From: CAVPEW01 sp963703565
GTDB taxonomy: Bacteria; Actinomycetota; Acidimicrobiia; Acidimicrobiales; VFJN01
Length of the DNA: 64,000 nucleotides
Direction of reading: 5' to 3'
Assembly (NCBI GenBank): GCA_963703565.1
Contig: CAVPEW010000072.1
Coordinates: 8,150 to 72,149 of the forward strand
The notes below the pieces were generated by a model. That model ran no database searches. It saw nothing but the letters and a program-made list of their open reading frames with translations, and was not told the DNA's origin. Below, one piece after another: positions 8,319-17,223 of this stretch. The translations under genes were made by a program, and so were the position numbers. Position 1 is the first letter of the stretch, and each line of letters opens with the position of its first letter.

Positions 8319-10070
8319 CTACGCCGAGGACCGGTGCGCCGGGAGCTCGACCGCGACGCCCTCGTCTTCGGCTCTGCCCCCGCCGGCTTGTTCGGCAGGA
8401 TCAGGCTCGGCCTTGCGGCGGGCCCGTCGCCCGCGGCGCCCGCGGCGGTCCTCGCTGTAGCCGTACCCGCCGTAGCCGTAGCCGCCGTAGCCGTAGCCGC
8501 CGTAGCCGGCGCCGGTGGGCACGCCGTAGAGCACGAAGCCGAGCAGCGGGGCATTCACCTGGGCCAGGAGCTGCACGGTGCGATCCAAGGCGTGGCGCTT
8601 GGTGCGCTGGACGTTGACCACCACGACCGTGGCATCGGCCAGGCGGGACACGACCAGGGCGTCGGTCACGGGAAGAACCGGAGTGGAGTCGAGCACGACC
8701 ATGTCGAACTGCTCGCCCAAGGCTTCGACCGCGCTGGCGGCGCGCTGGGAGGCGAGCAGCTCGGATGGGTTCGGCGGCGGTGAGCCCGACGGCAGCAGGC
8801 TGGTTGCCGAGTCGATGCGGCGCAGCGCGTCGCCCAGTGGTGCGTCGCCCACGAGCACGTCGGTAAAGCCCGGCGTGAGCGCTTCGCCGAACCTTCCGTG
8901 GATCCGTGGGCGGCGAAGGTCGCAGCAGACCATCACGACCCGGTCGCCGCCCTGGGCGAGGGCGACGCCCAGGTTGGCCACAGTGGTCGTCTTGCCGTCG
9001 CCGGTGATCGGGGAGGTGACCTGCACCACGCTGACGGCGCGTTCTATGCCGGCGAACTTGACCGCTGTGCGCAGCGACCGAAAGGCCTCCGCAGTCAGCG
9101 ACCGTGGGTCGTCGCGCACCGCTACATAGCTGCCATCCACGGAACCGTCGGCTTCGGGCACGAGGGCCAGCACGGGCACGGAGGGAAAGGCCCGTTCCAG
9201 ATCGGCAACGCTGCGGATGCGTTCGTCGAGGCTGTCGCGCAAGAAGGCGAGGCCGACGCCGAGCAGCCCGCCGAGCACCAGAGCGATGGCGCCGTCGCGG
9301 AGCGGCTTGGGTGACACGGGATCGGTGGGCACCCCCGCCGGCGTGAGAACCTGGGCACCGCCGGACTGGGCGATCCCGGCGGTGAGCTGGAGGTCGTCGA
9401 GCTGCTGGCTGTAGAAGGACCGCTGGTTGTCGAAGGAGGCGATCTGGCCGGCGACGCCGGCTTCGAGCGCCGGACGCTGATCGGGATCGGCGTCGGCGAG
9501 CGAGGCGCGTACGGCGTCGATCTGCTGGGTCAGGGAGTCGATCTGGGTCTGTATCTCTGAGCCAGCTGCCAGCAGCTCGTCTACCCGCTGCTGGCGACGG
9601 ACCTGTATGTAGGTCTCCACATAGTGGTTGACCAGGTCGGCCGCAGCGCGTGGGTCGCTCGCGGTGACAGCCACCGTGACGACATCGGAGGTGTCGCTCT
9701 TGACCGAGGCGCCGACGTCCCCTGGGTCGAGCGGCCCGGCGTAGGTGTCGCGCACGGCCTTCTGCATGGCACCCGACTCGAGGATCCGTACCTCGTTGTT
9801 GAGCTGGCGCTCGAAGTCCGCTGGGTTCCGCAGGGCCGCGCTGTCGCTGACGAGGCTCTCCGTGGAGCGCTGGCGGACCAGCATCTCGGCGTCGGCGCGG
9901 TACTCCTCGTCCTGGCGGAGCGACAGGCCGACCGCCACCCCTGCTACGAGGACCACGCACACGACCACCACGAGCCACTGCCGCCGGAGCACGGCGAGAT
10001 AGGCCCGCAGGTCCAGCTCGTCGTCGGCCACCGCTGCGGGTGGTGAGCCGGCCTGCATCGGCGGGACCAT
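8319..10070 (-). CDS. Wzc-like chain-length regulator / tyrosine autokinase
   Basis: This 583-residue protein controls polysaccharide export. An N-terminal Wzz domain is bounded by two membrane helices (WLVVVVCVVLVAGVAVGL and IALVLGGLLGVGLAF), with a coiled-coil-like middle. The cytoplasmic kinase half has an unusual Walker A (SPITGDGKTTT, where GxGEGKS is typical), Walker A' VVMVCCDLRRP and Walker B FDMVVLDSTP. A C-terminal Tyr cluster of repeated GYGGY units is the expected autophosphorylation site, followed by a basic tail. I start at ATG 10070; ATG 10058 is an alternative. A tyrosine phosphatase gene lies nearby at 11965. Confidence 0.88.
   Translation of the reverse strand: MVPPMQAGSPPAAVADDELDLRAYLAVLRRQWLVVVVCVVLVAGVAVGLSLRQDEEYRADAEMLVRQRSTESLVSDSAALRNPADFERQLNNEVRILESGAMQKAVRDTYAGPLDPGDVGASVKSDTSDVVTVAVTASDPRAAADLVNHYVETYIQVRRQQRVDELLAAGSEIQTQIDSLTQQIDAVRASLADADPDQRPALEAGVAGQIASFDNQRSFYSQQLDDLQLTAGIAQSGGAQVLTPAGVPTDPVSPKPLRDGAIALVLGGLLGVGLAFLRDSLDERIRSVADLERAFPSVPVLALVPEADGSVDGSYVAVRDDPRSLTAEAFRSLRTAVKFAGIERAVSVVQVTSPITGDGKTTTVANLGVALAQGGDRVVMVCCDLRRPRIHGRFGEALTPGFTDVLVGDAPLGDALRRIDSATSLLPSGSPPPNPSELLASQRAASAVEALGEQFDMVVLDSTPVLPVTDALVVSRLADATVVVVNVQRTKRHALDRTVQLLAQVNAPLLGFVLYGVPTGAGYGGYGYGGYGYGGYGYSEDRRGRRGRRARRKAEPDPAEQAGGGRAEDEGVAVELPAHRSSA
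8456..8509. repeat. 15-bp coding tandem repeat encoding the kinase Tyr cluster
   Basis: About three and a half copies of a 15-bp unit (CGTAGCCGTAGCCGC on the plus strand) encode repeated YGYGG near the kinase C-terminus. The first copy is divergent and the last partial. Copy-number change would alter the number of phosphorylatable tyrosines while keeping the frame. Confidence 0.8.
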
Positions 10071-10346
10071 AGTCCCCGACACAGCGCCGACCGGCCCGCG
10101 GCTTCGCCCGCCATCGAAGGCCCTCCCGTGCCGGCGGACAGGCGCGGCCGGTCCGGCGCTGGCATGGGTCGGCCCGGTTACTGCACGGAGTCGCCAGGAT
10201 GACTTTCGCCACTTCACGTGGCGCGCTCGGTGGAAGCGAGACAGACTCTCCGCGAGCCAGCGCAGTCGTGAAGGCTGAAGGAGGGCGGCTGGGGAAGCGG
10301 CCCCTGGGGCAGGGCAGGTGGGAGCGAGCTGGGAAGAGGCAGGCGC
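10071..10346. promoter_or_regulatory. divergent intergenic region of the exopolysaccharide locus
   Basis: These 276 bases separate the kinase gene (minus) from the sugar transferase gene (plus), so promoters for both should lie here. I see no convincing -35/-10 pair. One hairpin or operator-like inverted repeat is present: CGCCAC (10207-10212), five bases, GTGGCG (10218-10223). The stretch next to the plus-strand gene is purine-rich (GGCTGGGGAAGCGG and similar). Confidence 0.35.
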
Positions 10347-11902
10347 GTGACCCTGACCAACAGCACCGGCGGAAGCGGGCACGACCAGCACACGGCAGTG
10401 CCTCACACGCCCGATTCCCTGGCCGCAGCGCCTGGCAGAGCAGCGCGACGCAGCCGCCTGCGCATCGCCAGCGCCGAGTCGACCCGTGACCGAGCTTTCC
10501 GCCGTTGGGCGACTCGCGCCGCCACTGGCGACGTCGTCGCCGGGGCGCTGGCCGCGGCCACTGCCCGCCTGGTGCGCTTCGGTCTCGACGAGGCCAGCGC
10601 GCCCACCGGGTTGCCCTACCTGGCCGTGGGCGTAGTGCTCGCGGTGCTCTGGCCTGCGCTGCTGGCGTTCTGCGGCGCCTATGACCACAAGGTGGCCCTG
10701 TTCGGCGTCGAGGAGGTCCGCCGCGTGGCCCGGGCCGGAGTTGCGTTGCTGGCATCGGTGGGCGTCGCCCACTTCCTGTTCGCGTTGGATCTGTCGCGTG
10801 GCTACATCGGCGTGTTCGTCCCGACGGTGTTCGCGCTCAGCGCGCTCTGGCGCTGGGCGTTGAGGGTCCGCACAGGCATCGACCATCGCCGTGGCGTCGG
10901 GCGGCACCGGGCGGTGGCGATCGGGCCAGCAGACGAGCTGGTCCGCCTCGCGGCCCAGCTCGGTTCCTCACCCGGCTCGGCCGTGGAGGCTCGCGGCGGT
11001 CGTCTGTGACGACGTCGGGGCGCACGAGCCGCCTCCGGTCGGGTTGGAAGCAGTTGCGCGCCTCGCTGACCGTGATGCGATCGTCGATTGGACCCGCCGT
11101 CCCGGGAACGGGCTCGACCTGTTGCTGCGGGCCGGTCGGCCCCATCCCGACGAGATGTGGTCGCTGGCCCGCCGGTCCCAGGAGCTGGGGGTGGGACTGG
11201 CCATCGCGCCGAGCCGATCCGACGCGTCCAACGTGGCGTTCGACTACGTCCCGCTGGGTTCCACGCCGATGCTGTTGGTGGAGACTCCCTCGCTCAAGCC
11301 GGCCCACCGGGCTGCCAAGGCAGCGTTCGACCGAACGGTGGCGGCCATCGGCTTGCTGGTGCTGTCGCCGCTGCTCGCGGTGATCGCGGCGATGATCCTG
11401 GTGCGTGACGGGCGTCCGGTCCTGTTCCGCCAGCGCCGAGTGGGCCGAAGCGGCGAGACGTTCGGCCTGTGGAAGTTCCGAACGATGGTGCCCGAGGCGG
11501 AGTCGCGCTTGGGAGAAGCTCGCGGGCTGCAACGAGGCCGACGGGCCACTGTTCAAGGTGCGCGACGATCCGAGGGTGACGACGGTGGGGGCCCGTCTGC
11601 GCCGGTACTCGCTCGACGAGCTGCCCCAACTGGCCAACGTGCTTCGGGGCGACATGTCGTTGGTCGGGCCTCGTCCTCCCCTGCCCAGCGAGGTGAGCAC
11701 CTACGACGAGCGCACCGCAAGGCGCCTGGTGGTCAAGCCAGGGCTGACCGGCCTCTGGCAGATCCAGGGCCGCTCGGACCTGCCCTGGGACGAGGGCGTC
11801 TATCTCGACGTCATGTACGTCGACCACTGGAGCCCCCTGCTCGACATCGTGATCCTGGCCCGTACCGCCCGAGCGGTGCTACGCCCCGCTGGCGCGTACT
11901 GA
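10347..11902 (+). CDS. polyprenyl-phosphate sugar transferase, broken by two frameshifts
   Basis: Three consecutive frames together give one initiating sugar-1-phosphate transferase, which loads the first sugar on undecaprenyl phosphate at the inner membrane. Frame one carries the N-terminal membrane helices. Frame two (from about 10975) has KAAFDRTVAAIGLLVLSP, FRQRRVGRSGETF and LWKFRTMV. Frame three (from about 11515) has LFKVRDDPRVT, SLDELPQLANVL, SLVGPRPP and KPGLTGLWQIQGRSD. All catalytic-domain motifs are present, so the breaks at about 10960-10990 and 11509-11520 look like single-base errors or recent mutations. Start GTG 10347 follows AGGCAGG. Confidence 0.75.
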
Positions 11903-11964
11903 CCCAGCCGATCCCACGGATGGCGAGCTCGACGCAGGAGAACGCTCGTGACACGACCCGGCCG

Positions 11965-12648
11965 ATGAACCGCCACCTACGATCGGGCATCGACATCCTG
12001 CTCGTCTGCACCGCCAACCAGTGCCGATCGCCCATCGCCGAGGCACTCCTGCGCAGGCGCCTGGACCAGGCGGGCGTCTCGGCGACGGTGACATCCGCGG
12101 GCCTCCGCAGCGGCGGACAGCGCGCCACCGACCACAGCATCGCGACGGTGGCAGCCCGAGGCCTCGACCTGTCGGCCCATCGCAGCCGCCAGCTCGACGC
12201 CGCGCTGATCCGAAGCGCCGACCTGATCATCTGCATGGCCAGGGAGCACGTGCGCGAGGTCGCGGTGATCGAGCCCGAGGCTCTCGCCCGCAGCTTCACG
12301 CTCAAAGAGCTGGTCCGGGCGAGCGAAGCCGTCGCAAGGTGCCACCGCGAGGAGTCGCTCGACGAATGGCTCGGCCGTCTACGGGCGGGCCGACGTCGAG
12401 CAGGACTGCTCGGAGCGGGCTACGACGAGGCCTTCGACGTCGCCGACCCGACCGGGAAGCGACGCTCGGACCACGAGAGGACCGTCGACGAGCTCGACCG
12501 CCTCCTCGGCCGGCTGGTCGCAGGGATCCGGGATGCCGCGGCGGGTGGTGGACCGAGGGACGCAGCGCTCGAGCCAGTTCCGAACGCGCCGGCCGGTCCA
12601 GTCGCCTCGCCTCTGCAAGCCACGACGCCAGCCACGCGGGCCACTTGA
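11965..12648 (+). CDS. low-molecular-weight protein tyrosine phosphatase
   Basis: The P-loop VCTANQCRSPIAE (C-x5-R-S) is near the N-terminus, and the general-acid Asp is in DVADPTGK toward the end of the domain. This is the Wzb/Etp-type architecture. It probably dephosphorylates the tyrosine cluster of the Wzc-like kinase encoded 2 kb away. At 227 residues it is longer than typical (about 150), owing to an Arg-rich insertion before the DP motif and a Pro/Ala-rich C-terminal tail. Start ATG 11965 is uncertain; ATG 11920 in the same frame adds 15 residues and neither has a strong ribosome site. Confidence 0.82.
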   Translation: MNRHLRSGIDILLVCTANQCRSPIAEALLRRRLDQAGVSATVTSAGLRSGGQRATDHSIATVAARGLDLSAHRSRQLDAALIRSADLIICMAREHVREVAVIEPEALARSFTLKELVRASEAVARCHREESLDEWLGRLRAGRRRAGLLGAGYDEAFDVADPTGKRRSDHERTVDELDRLLGRLVAGIRDAAAGGGPRDAALEPVPNAPAGPVASPLQATTPATRAT

Positions 12649-12724
12649 GCTCGTCGAGGCAGGCCGGTTCCCCCGTCGAGGCACTATCGTCGACCTGCCC
12701 CGCTCGTAGGTGGAAGAACGCTCG

Positions 12725-13648
12725 GTGCTACCCCTGACCCAACCCCTCCCGACGCTGACCCACCTGCAACGCCTCGAAGCCGAGAGCATCCACATCCTGC
12801 GCGAGGCGGTCGCCCAGGCCGAGCGCCCGGTGATGCTGTACTCGATCGGCAAGGACAGCTCGGTGATGCTGCACCTCGCGCGCAAGGCGTTCCACCCCTC
12901 GCCGTTGCCGTTCCCGCTGCTGCACGTCGACACCACCTGGAAGTTCCGCGATATGTACGCCTTCCGCGACCGCGTGGCGGCGCTGCCCGGCGTCGAGCTG
13001 CTCGTGCACCGCAACCCGGAGTGCGTGGCCCGCGGGATCAACCCGTTCGACCACGGCTCGGCGTTGCACACCGACCTCTGGAAGACCGAAGGGCTCAAGC
13101 AGGCCCTCGACGAGAACCGCTTCGACACGGCGTTCGGCGGGGCACGGCGTGACGAGGAGCGCTCGAGGGCCAAGGAACGGGTGTTCTCGATGCGCTCGGC
13201 CCAGCACCGGTGGGACCCCAAGCGCCAGCGGCCCGAGCTGTGGCACTCCTACAACGCCCGACGCAGCCCCGGCGAGACGGTCCGAGTCTTCCCACTGTCG
13301 AACTGGACCGAGCTCGACGTCTGGCAGTACGTCCACCTCGAGCAGATCCCGATCGTGCCGCTCTACCTGGCCGCGCCGCGCCCAGTCGTCGAGCGCGACG
13401 GCACCTGGATCATGGTCGACGACGATCGGATGCCCCTACGGCCCGGTGAGCAGCCCCAGATGCGGTCCGTGCGGTTCCGCACGCTCGGCTGCTACCCGCT
13501 GAGCGGAGCCATCGAGAGCGAGGCCACGACCCTGGTTGAGGTGATCCAGGAGATGCTCCTGGCAACCACCTCCGAACGGCAGGGCCGCCTCATCGACCAC
13601 GACTCGTCGGCCTCGATGGAGCGCAAGAAGCAGGAGGGCTACTTCTGA
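12725..13648 (+). CDS. cysD: sulfate adenylyltransferase subunit 2
   Basis: CysD is the ATP-pyrophosphatase subunit that forms adenosine 5'-phosphosulfate from sulfate and ATP, driven by GTP hydrolysis in CysN. The PP-loop variant YSIGKDSSVMLHL, the HVDTTWKFRDMY segment and the GGARRDEERSRAKER loop are diagnostic. It overlaps cysNC by one base (TGATG), indicating coupled translation. I prefer GTG 12725 (before LPLTQPLPTLTHL) with a GGTGGAAG stretch upstream; GTG 12710 adds five residues. The 307-residue length matches the family. Confidence 0.94.
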   Translation: MLPLTQPLPTLTHLQRLEAESIHILREAVAQAERPVMLYSIGKDSSVMLHLARKAFHPSPLPFPLLHVDTTWKFRDMYAFRDRVAALPGVELLVHRNPECVARGINPFDHGSALHTDLWKTEGLKQALDENRFDTAFGGARRDEERSRAKERVFSMRSAQHRWDPKRQRPELWHSYNARRSPGETVRVFPLSNWTELDVWQYVHLEQIPIVPLYLAAPRPVVERDGTWIMVDDDRMPLRPGEQPQMRSVRFRTLGCYPLSGAIESEATTLVEVIQEMLLATTSERQGRLIDHDSSASMERKKQEGYF

Positions 13649-15549
13649 TGGCGCACTCCTCGGAGCTCATCGCCACCGACATCGAGGGCTACCTGCGAGC
13701 CCACCAGCACAAGGGGCTGTTGCGGTTCCTCACCTGCGGCAGCGTCGACGACGGCAAGAGCACTCTCATCGGGCGCCTCCTGTACGAGTCCAAGCTCGTA
13801 TACGAGGACCACCTCCGCAGCCTCGAGGCCGACTCACGCACGATGGGCACACAAGGCGGCGAGCTGGACCTGGCCCTGCTCGTGGACGGGCTGGCCGCCG
13901 AGCGCGAGCAGGGCATCACGATCGACGTGGCGTACCGCTTCTTCTCGACCGATCGACGCAAGTTCATAGTCGCCGACACGCCCGGGCACGAGCAGTACAC
14001 CCGCAACATGGTCACCGGCGCCTCGACCGCCGAACTGGCCGTGATCCTCGTGGACGCGCGCAAGGGGCTCCTGACCCAGACCCGCCGGCACAGCTTCCTG
14101 GTCTCGCTGCTCGGCATCCGCCACGTCGTGCTCGCCGTCAACAAGCTCGACATGGTCGGATACTCCCAGGAGGTCTTCGAGCGGATCTGCGCCGACTACC
14201 GCCACTTCGCCGCCGACCTCGAGATCGAAGAGGTGACGTGCATACCGCTGTCCGCGCTGCGCGGCGACAACGTCACCGGGCCCAGCCCGAACACGGCCTG
14301 GTACCAGGGTCCCAGCCTGATCGGGCACCTCGAGACCGTCGAGGTCGACGACGCCGCGGCGACAGCGCCGTTCCGGTTGCCGGTGCAGTGGGTGAACAGG
14401 CCCCACCAGGGGTTCCGGGGGTTCTCCGGGTTGATCGCGGCGGGGAGCATCCGACCGGGAGACCGGGTCCGGGTCCAACCCTCGGGAACCCAGACCAGCG
14501 TCGACCGGATCGTGACGGCCGACGGCGACCTCGCGGTCGCCGTCGCCGGGCAGTCCGTGACGATGACCCTCGCCGACGACGTCGATGCCAGCCGGGGCGA
14601 CCTGATCAGCGCGGCCGAGGCGCCAGCAGAGGTCGCTGATCAGTTCGAGGCCGACCTGGTCTGGATGGCGGAGCAGCCCCTGCTTCCCGGCCGTCCGTAC
14701 CTGTTCAAGCTGGGCCCCCTCACGGTGGGGGGCACTGTGACCGACCTCAAGCACACCGTCGACGTGAGCTCCCTCGAGCATGGCGCGGCCAAGGTCCTCG
14801 GCCTCAACGAGATCGGTGTCGTCACCCTCGGCCTCGATCGGACCGTGCCCTTCGACTCCTACCGCGACATCCGGGAGACCGGCTCGTTCATCGTGATCGA
14901 CCGGGTGACCAACGACACCGTCGGTGCAGGCATGCTGCGGTTCGCCCTGCGCCGGGCACACAACATCCACTGGCAGGCGGTCGAGGTAGACAAGACCGCT
15001 CGTTCGACGCTGGCCCACCAACGGCCGGCGGTGGTCTGGTTCACCGGGCTGTCCGGCGCCGGCAAGTCGACCATCGCCAACCTGGTGGAGAAGCGCCTCC
15101 ACCTCGACGGCCGACACACCTACCTGCTCGACGGCGACAACGTCCGCCACGGACTCAATCGCGACCTGGGGTTCACCGAAGCGGACCGGGTCGAGAACAT
15201 CCGACGCGTGGCCGAGGTCGGTCGCCTCATGGTCGATGCCGGGCTGATCGTGCTGGTGTCGTTCATCTCACCCTTCCGCGCCGAGCGCCGCTTCGCCCGC
15301 GACCTGGTGGAACCTGGCGAGTTCTGCGAGGTGTTCGTGGACACGCCCCTCGCCGTGGCCGAGCACCGCGACGTCAAGGGGCTGTACCGCAAGGCCCGGG
15401 CAGGCGAGCTCGCGAACTTCACCGGGATCGACTCGCCCTACGAGCCACCGGTGGATCCCGAGGTGCACCTCGACACCACCGCCCTGTCGCCCGAGGAGGC
15501 GGCCGCGGAGGTGGTCGCGCAGCTCCGGGTGATGGGCATCGTGGCCTGA
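13648..15549 (+). CDS. cysNC: bifunctional sulfate adenylyltransferase subunit 1 / APS kinase
   Basis: This is a fusion of 633 residues. The N-terminal CysN GTPase shows G1 GSVDDGKST, G3 DTPGHEQYTRNM and G4 NKLDMV, followed by EF-Tu-like beta-barrel domains. From about residue 450 the CysC APS kinase begins with Walker A GLSGAGKST and LDGDNVRHGLNRDLGF. With CysD it turns sulfate into APS and then PAPS, the activated form for reduction or sulfation. The fused form is common in actinobacteria. Reductases are not in this window. Confidence 0.95.
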   Translation: MAHSSELIATDIEGYLRAHQHKGLLRFLTCGSVDDGKSTLIGRLLYESKLVYEDHLRSLEADSRTMGTQGGELDLALLVDGLAAEREQGITIDVAYRFFSTDRRKFIVADTPGHEQYTRNMVTGASTAELAVILVDARKGLLTQTRRHSFLVSLLGIRHVVLAVNKLDMVGYSQEVFERICADYRHFAADLEIEEVTCIPLSALRGDNVTGPSPNTAWYQGPSLIGHLETVEVDDAAATAPFRLPVQWVNRPHQGFRGFSGLIAAGSIRPGDRVRVQPSGTQTSVDRIVTADGDLAVAVAGQSVTMTLADDVDASRGDLISAAEAPAEVADQFEADLVWMAEQPLLPGRPYLFKLGPLTVGGTVTDLKHTVDVSSLEHGAAKVLGLNEIGVVTLGLDRTVPFDSYRDIRETGSFIVIDRVTNDTVGAGMLRFALRRAHNIHWQAVEVDKTARSTLAHQRPAVVWFTGLSGAGKSTIANLVEKRLHLDGRHTYLLDGDNVRHGLNRDLGFTEADRVENIRRVAEVGRLMVDAGLIVLVSFISPFRAERRFARDLVEPGEFCEVFVDTPLAVAEHRDVKGLYRKARAGELANFTGIDSPYEPPVDPEVHLDTTALSPEEAAAEVVAQLRVMGIVA

Positions 15550-15650
15550 CGTCACCGGCAGCTCGCCACGACCGGCCACCGGCCACCTGCCACCGAGGCA
15601 TGTGGTTGCTCGATACAACAGCCTGGGTCGACTCGATTAGGGTCGGGGTG

Positions 15651-16136
15651 ATGCCCGCCTCGGCACCCGCGGTGCGAGACCTGGTGGAAGCGCTCGGCCA
15701 AGTTGCCCGCCAGGCCACCCTGCCGCGCTTCGCCGACCTCGTCGCCGCCAACGCGGGGGTTCCCCTGGAGCGCTCCGCCTACGAGTTGCTCGTGCGCCTG
15801 GAGGTAGGACCCGTCCGGGTGTCCGATCTCGCCAATGCCCTACGCCTCGACGTGTCGACCGTGAGCCGGCAGGTCGACGCGCTCGAGGAGTCGTCCTACG
15901 CCCACCGCCAACGCCACCCCACCGACGGAAGGGGCTGGCTGGTGGTGATGGACCCGGTCGGCGCGCAGGCGGTCCAGGCCCACCGCCGAGCCCGGGTGGA
16001 ACTGTTCGGTCGGCTGCTCGAAGATGCCGACGACTGCGAGTTGCGCGTCGTGACCGCCGTGCTGGGCCGCCTGGCAGCCCGGCTCCAGTCGCTCGACGCC
16101 GAGGGGCTCCAACCGCACCTGCCCGTCTCCGGCTGA
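15651..16136 (+). CDS. MarR-family transcriptional regulator
   Basis: A winged-helix DNA-binding protein of 161 residues. The recognition region VSDLANALRLDVSTVSRQVDAL and the wing (HPTDGRGWLVVMD) fit MarR. These dimers usually repress neighbouring transport or stress genes and respond to small ligands. ATG 15651 follows GGGTCGGGGTG; a longer frame starting at 15600 lacks a ribosome site. A TAGGGT hexamer seven bases before the start could be a -10 element. It converges on the TauE-type exporter gene, 44 bases away, which may be a target. Confidence 0.85.
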   Translation: MPASAPAVRDLVEALGQVARQATLPRFADLVAANAGVPLERSAYELLVRLEVGPVRVSDLANALRLDVSTVSRQVDALEESSYAHRQRHPTDGRGWLVVMDPVGAQAVQAHRRARVELFGRLLEDADDCELRVVTAVLGRLAARLQSLDAEGLQPHLPVSG

Positions 16137-16180
16137 GCCGAACCGCCGGGCGCGGCACGCCAACGGGCCTCACCCGGGCT

Positions 16181-17083
16181 TCAGGGCGGCGATGCGTGCA
16201 GCGGCCCGTCGACCGCCGGGCGCGACGCCCACCGGTGCGCGCCCAGGGCGGTCGCGCCGGTGCAGACGCCCGCCAGAACCGCTACCAGGGTCGGTGCGTC
16301 GAGCAGCTTGGCCGCCGAGGCCACCAGCACGGTGACCAACAGCGGGCGGATCACCTGGGCCGGTGCCCGCGAGGAGATCCGCGCCCCGACGTAGACCCCC
16401 GGGATGCTGCCCAGCAGCAAGGTGCCGGTCAGGCCCATCCGGAGGTCGCCGAAGAGGAGGTGACCCAGCGATGCAGACCCCACCAGGGGCACGGCCTGCA
16501 CGAGGTCGGTCCCCACCAGGGCAGCGGGTTCGAGCGCGGGGTACAGCCACAGCAGCAGCACGATGATCAGCGAGCCCGACCCCACCGAGGTCATGCCGAC
16601 CATGAGTCCCCCGCCGACCCCGACCAGAAGCGTCGGCCACGGCCTGACCGCCACGCGGTCGACTGGCAAGGGTTTCGCCGGCCGGCGGGCCTGGACCAGC
16701 ACCCGAGCCGTCATCGCCGCCGCCGCCGTCACCAGGGTCACCCCCAGCAACCGCTCCAGGGCGTGCTCGAGGCCCTCACCCTCGCCTCCGACCGCGCGGA
16801 TGAACAGAACGCCGGCGAAGGCAGCGGGCACCGAACCGAGCGCCAAGCATCTCACGATGCCGCGATGCACGGTGCCCCGGCGGAGGTGAACCGATCCACC
16901 GATGGGCTTCATCACCAGCGAGGCCACGACATCGGTCGACACGGCGGTGAGCGGGTCGACGCCGAACACGAGCACCAACAGAGGGGTCATGAGCGCCCCC
17001 CCGCCCATGCCGGTGGTCCCCACGGTGAGCCCGCCGAGCAGTCCGGCTCCCACGATCCCGACGTCCAGTCCGGCCAGCTCCAC
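16181..17083 (-). CDS. TauE/SafE-family membrane transporter (putative sulfite/anion exporter)
   Basis: A 300-residue integral membrane protein with about eight hydrophobic segments in two similar halves. Each half carries the family's glycine-rich signature (LTVGTTGMGGGALMTPLL near the start; MVGMTSVGSGSLIIVLL in the middle). Members export sulfite, sulfonates or other organic anions. The nearby cysD-cysNC genes make sulfite or sulfate relatives plausible, but the substrate is inferred. Start GTG 17083. It lies downstream of nuoN with a 141-base gap that may carry its own promoter. Confidence 0.82.
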   Translation of the reverse strand: MELAGLDVGIVGAGLLGGLTVGTTGMGGGALMTPLLVLVFGVDPLTAVSTDVVASLVMKPIGGSVHLRRGTVHRGIVRCLALGSVPAAFAGVLFIRAVGGEGEGLEHALERLLGVTLVTAAAAMTARVLVQARRPAKPLPVDRVAVRPWPTLLVGVGGGLMVGMTSVGSGSLIIVLLLWLYPALEPAALVGTDLVQAVPLVGSASLGHLLFGDLRMGLTGTLLLGSIPGVYVGARISSRAPAQVIRPLLVTVLVASAAKLLDAPTLVAVLAGVCTGATALGAHRWASRPAVDGPLHASPP

Positions 17084-17223
17084 CCGACCATTGTGACTTG
17101 AACAGTCGACATTGACGACTCGGGCCGGGGGGGAGGGAGGCTCTCGTGACGAGATCGTCGACGCCTGGTCCCGGCCACCGCTTCTGACTTCCAGAGCCGC
17201 CCCTGGAGGGCGCCGGCGCTGCC

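Noticed and set aside
10071..10907. N-terminal extension of the Wzc-like kinase upstream of 10070
   Set aside because: The extra residues are low-complexity and overlap the divergent sugar transferase gene, which has genuine membrane and catalytic motifs.
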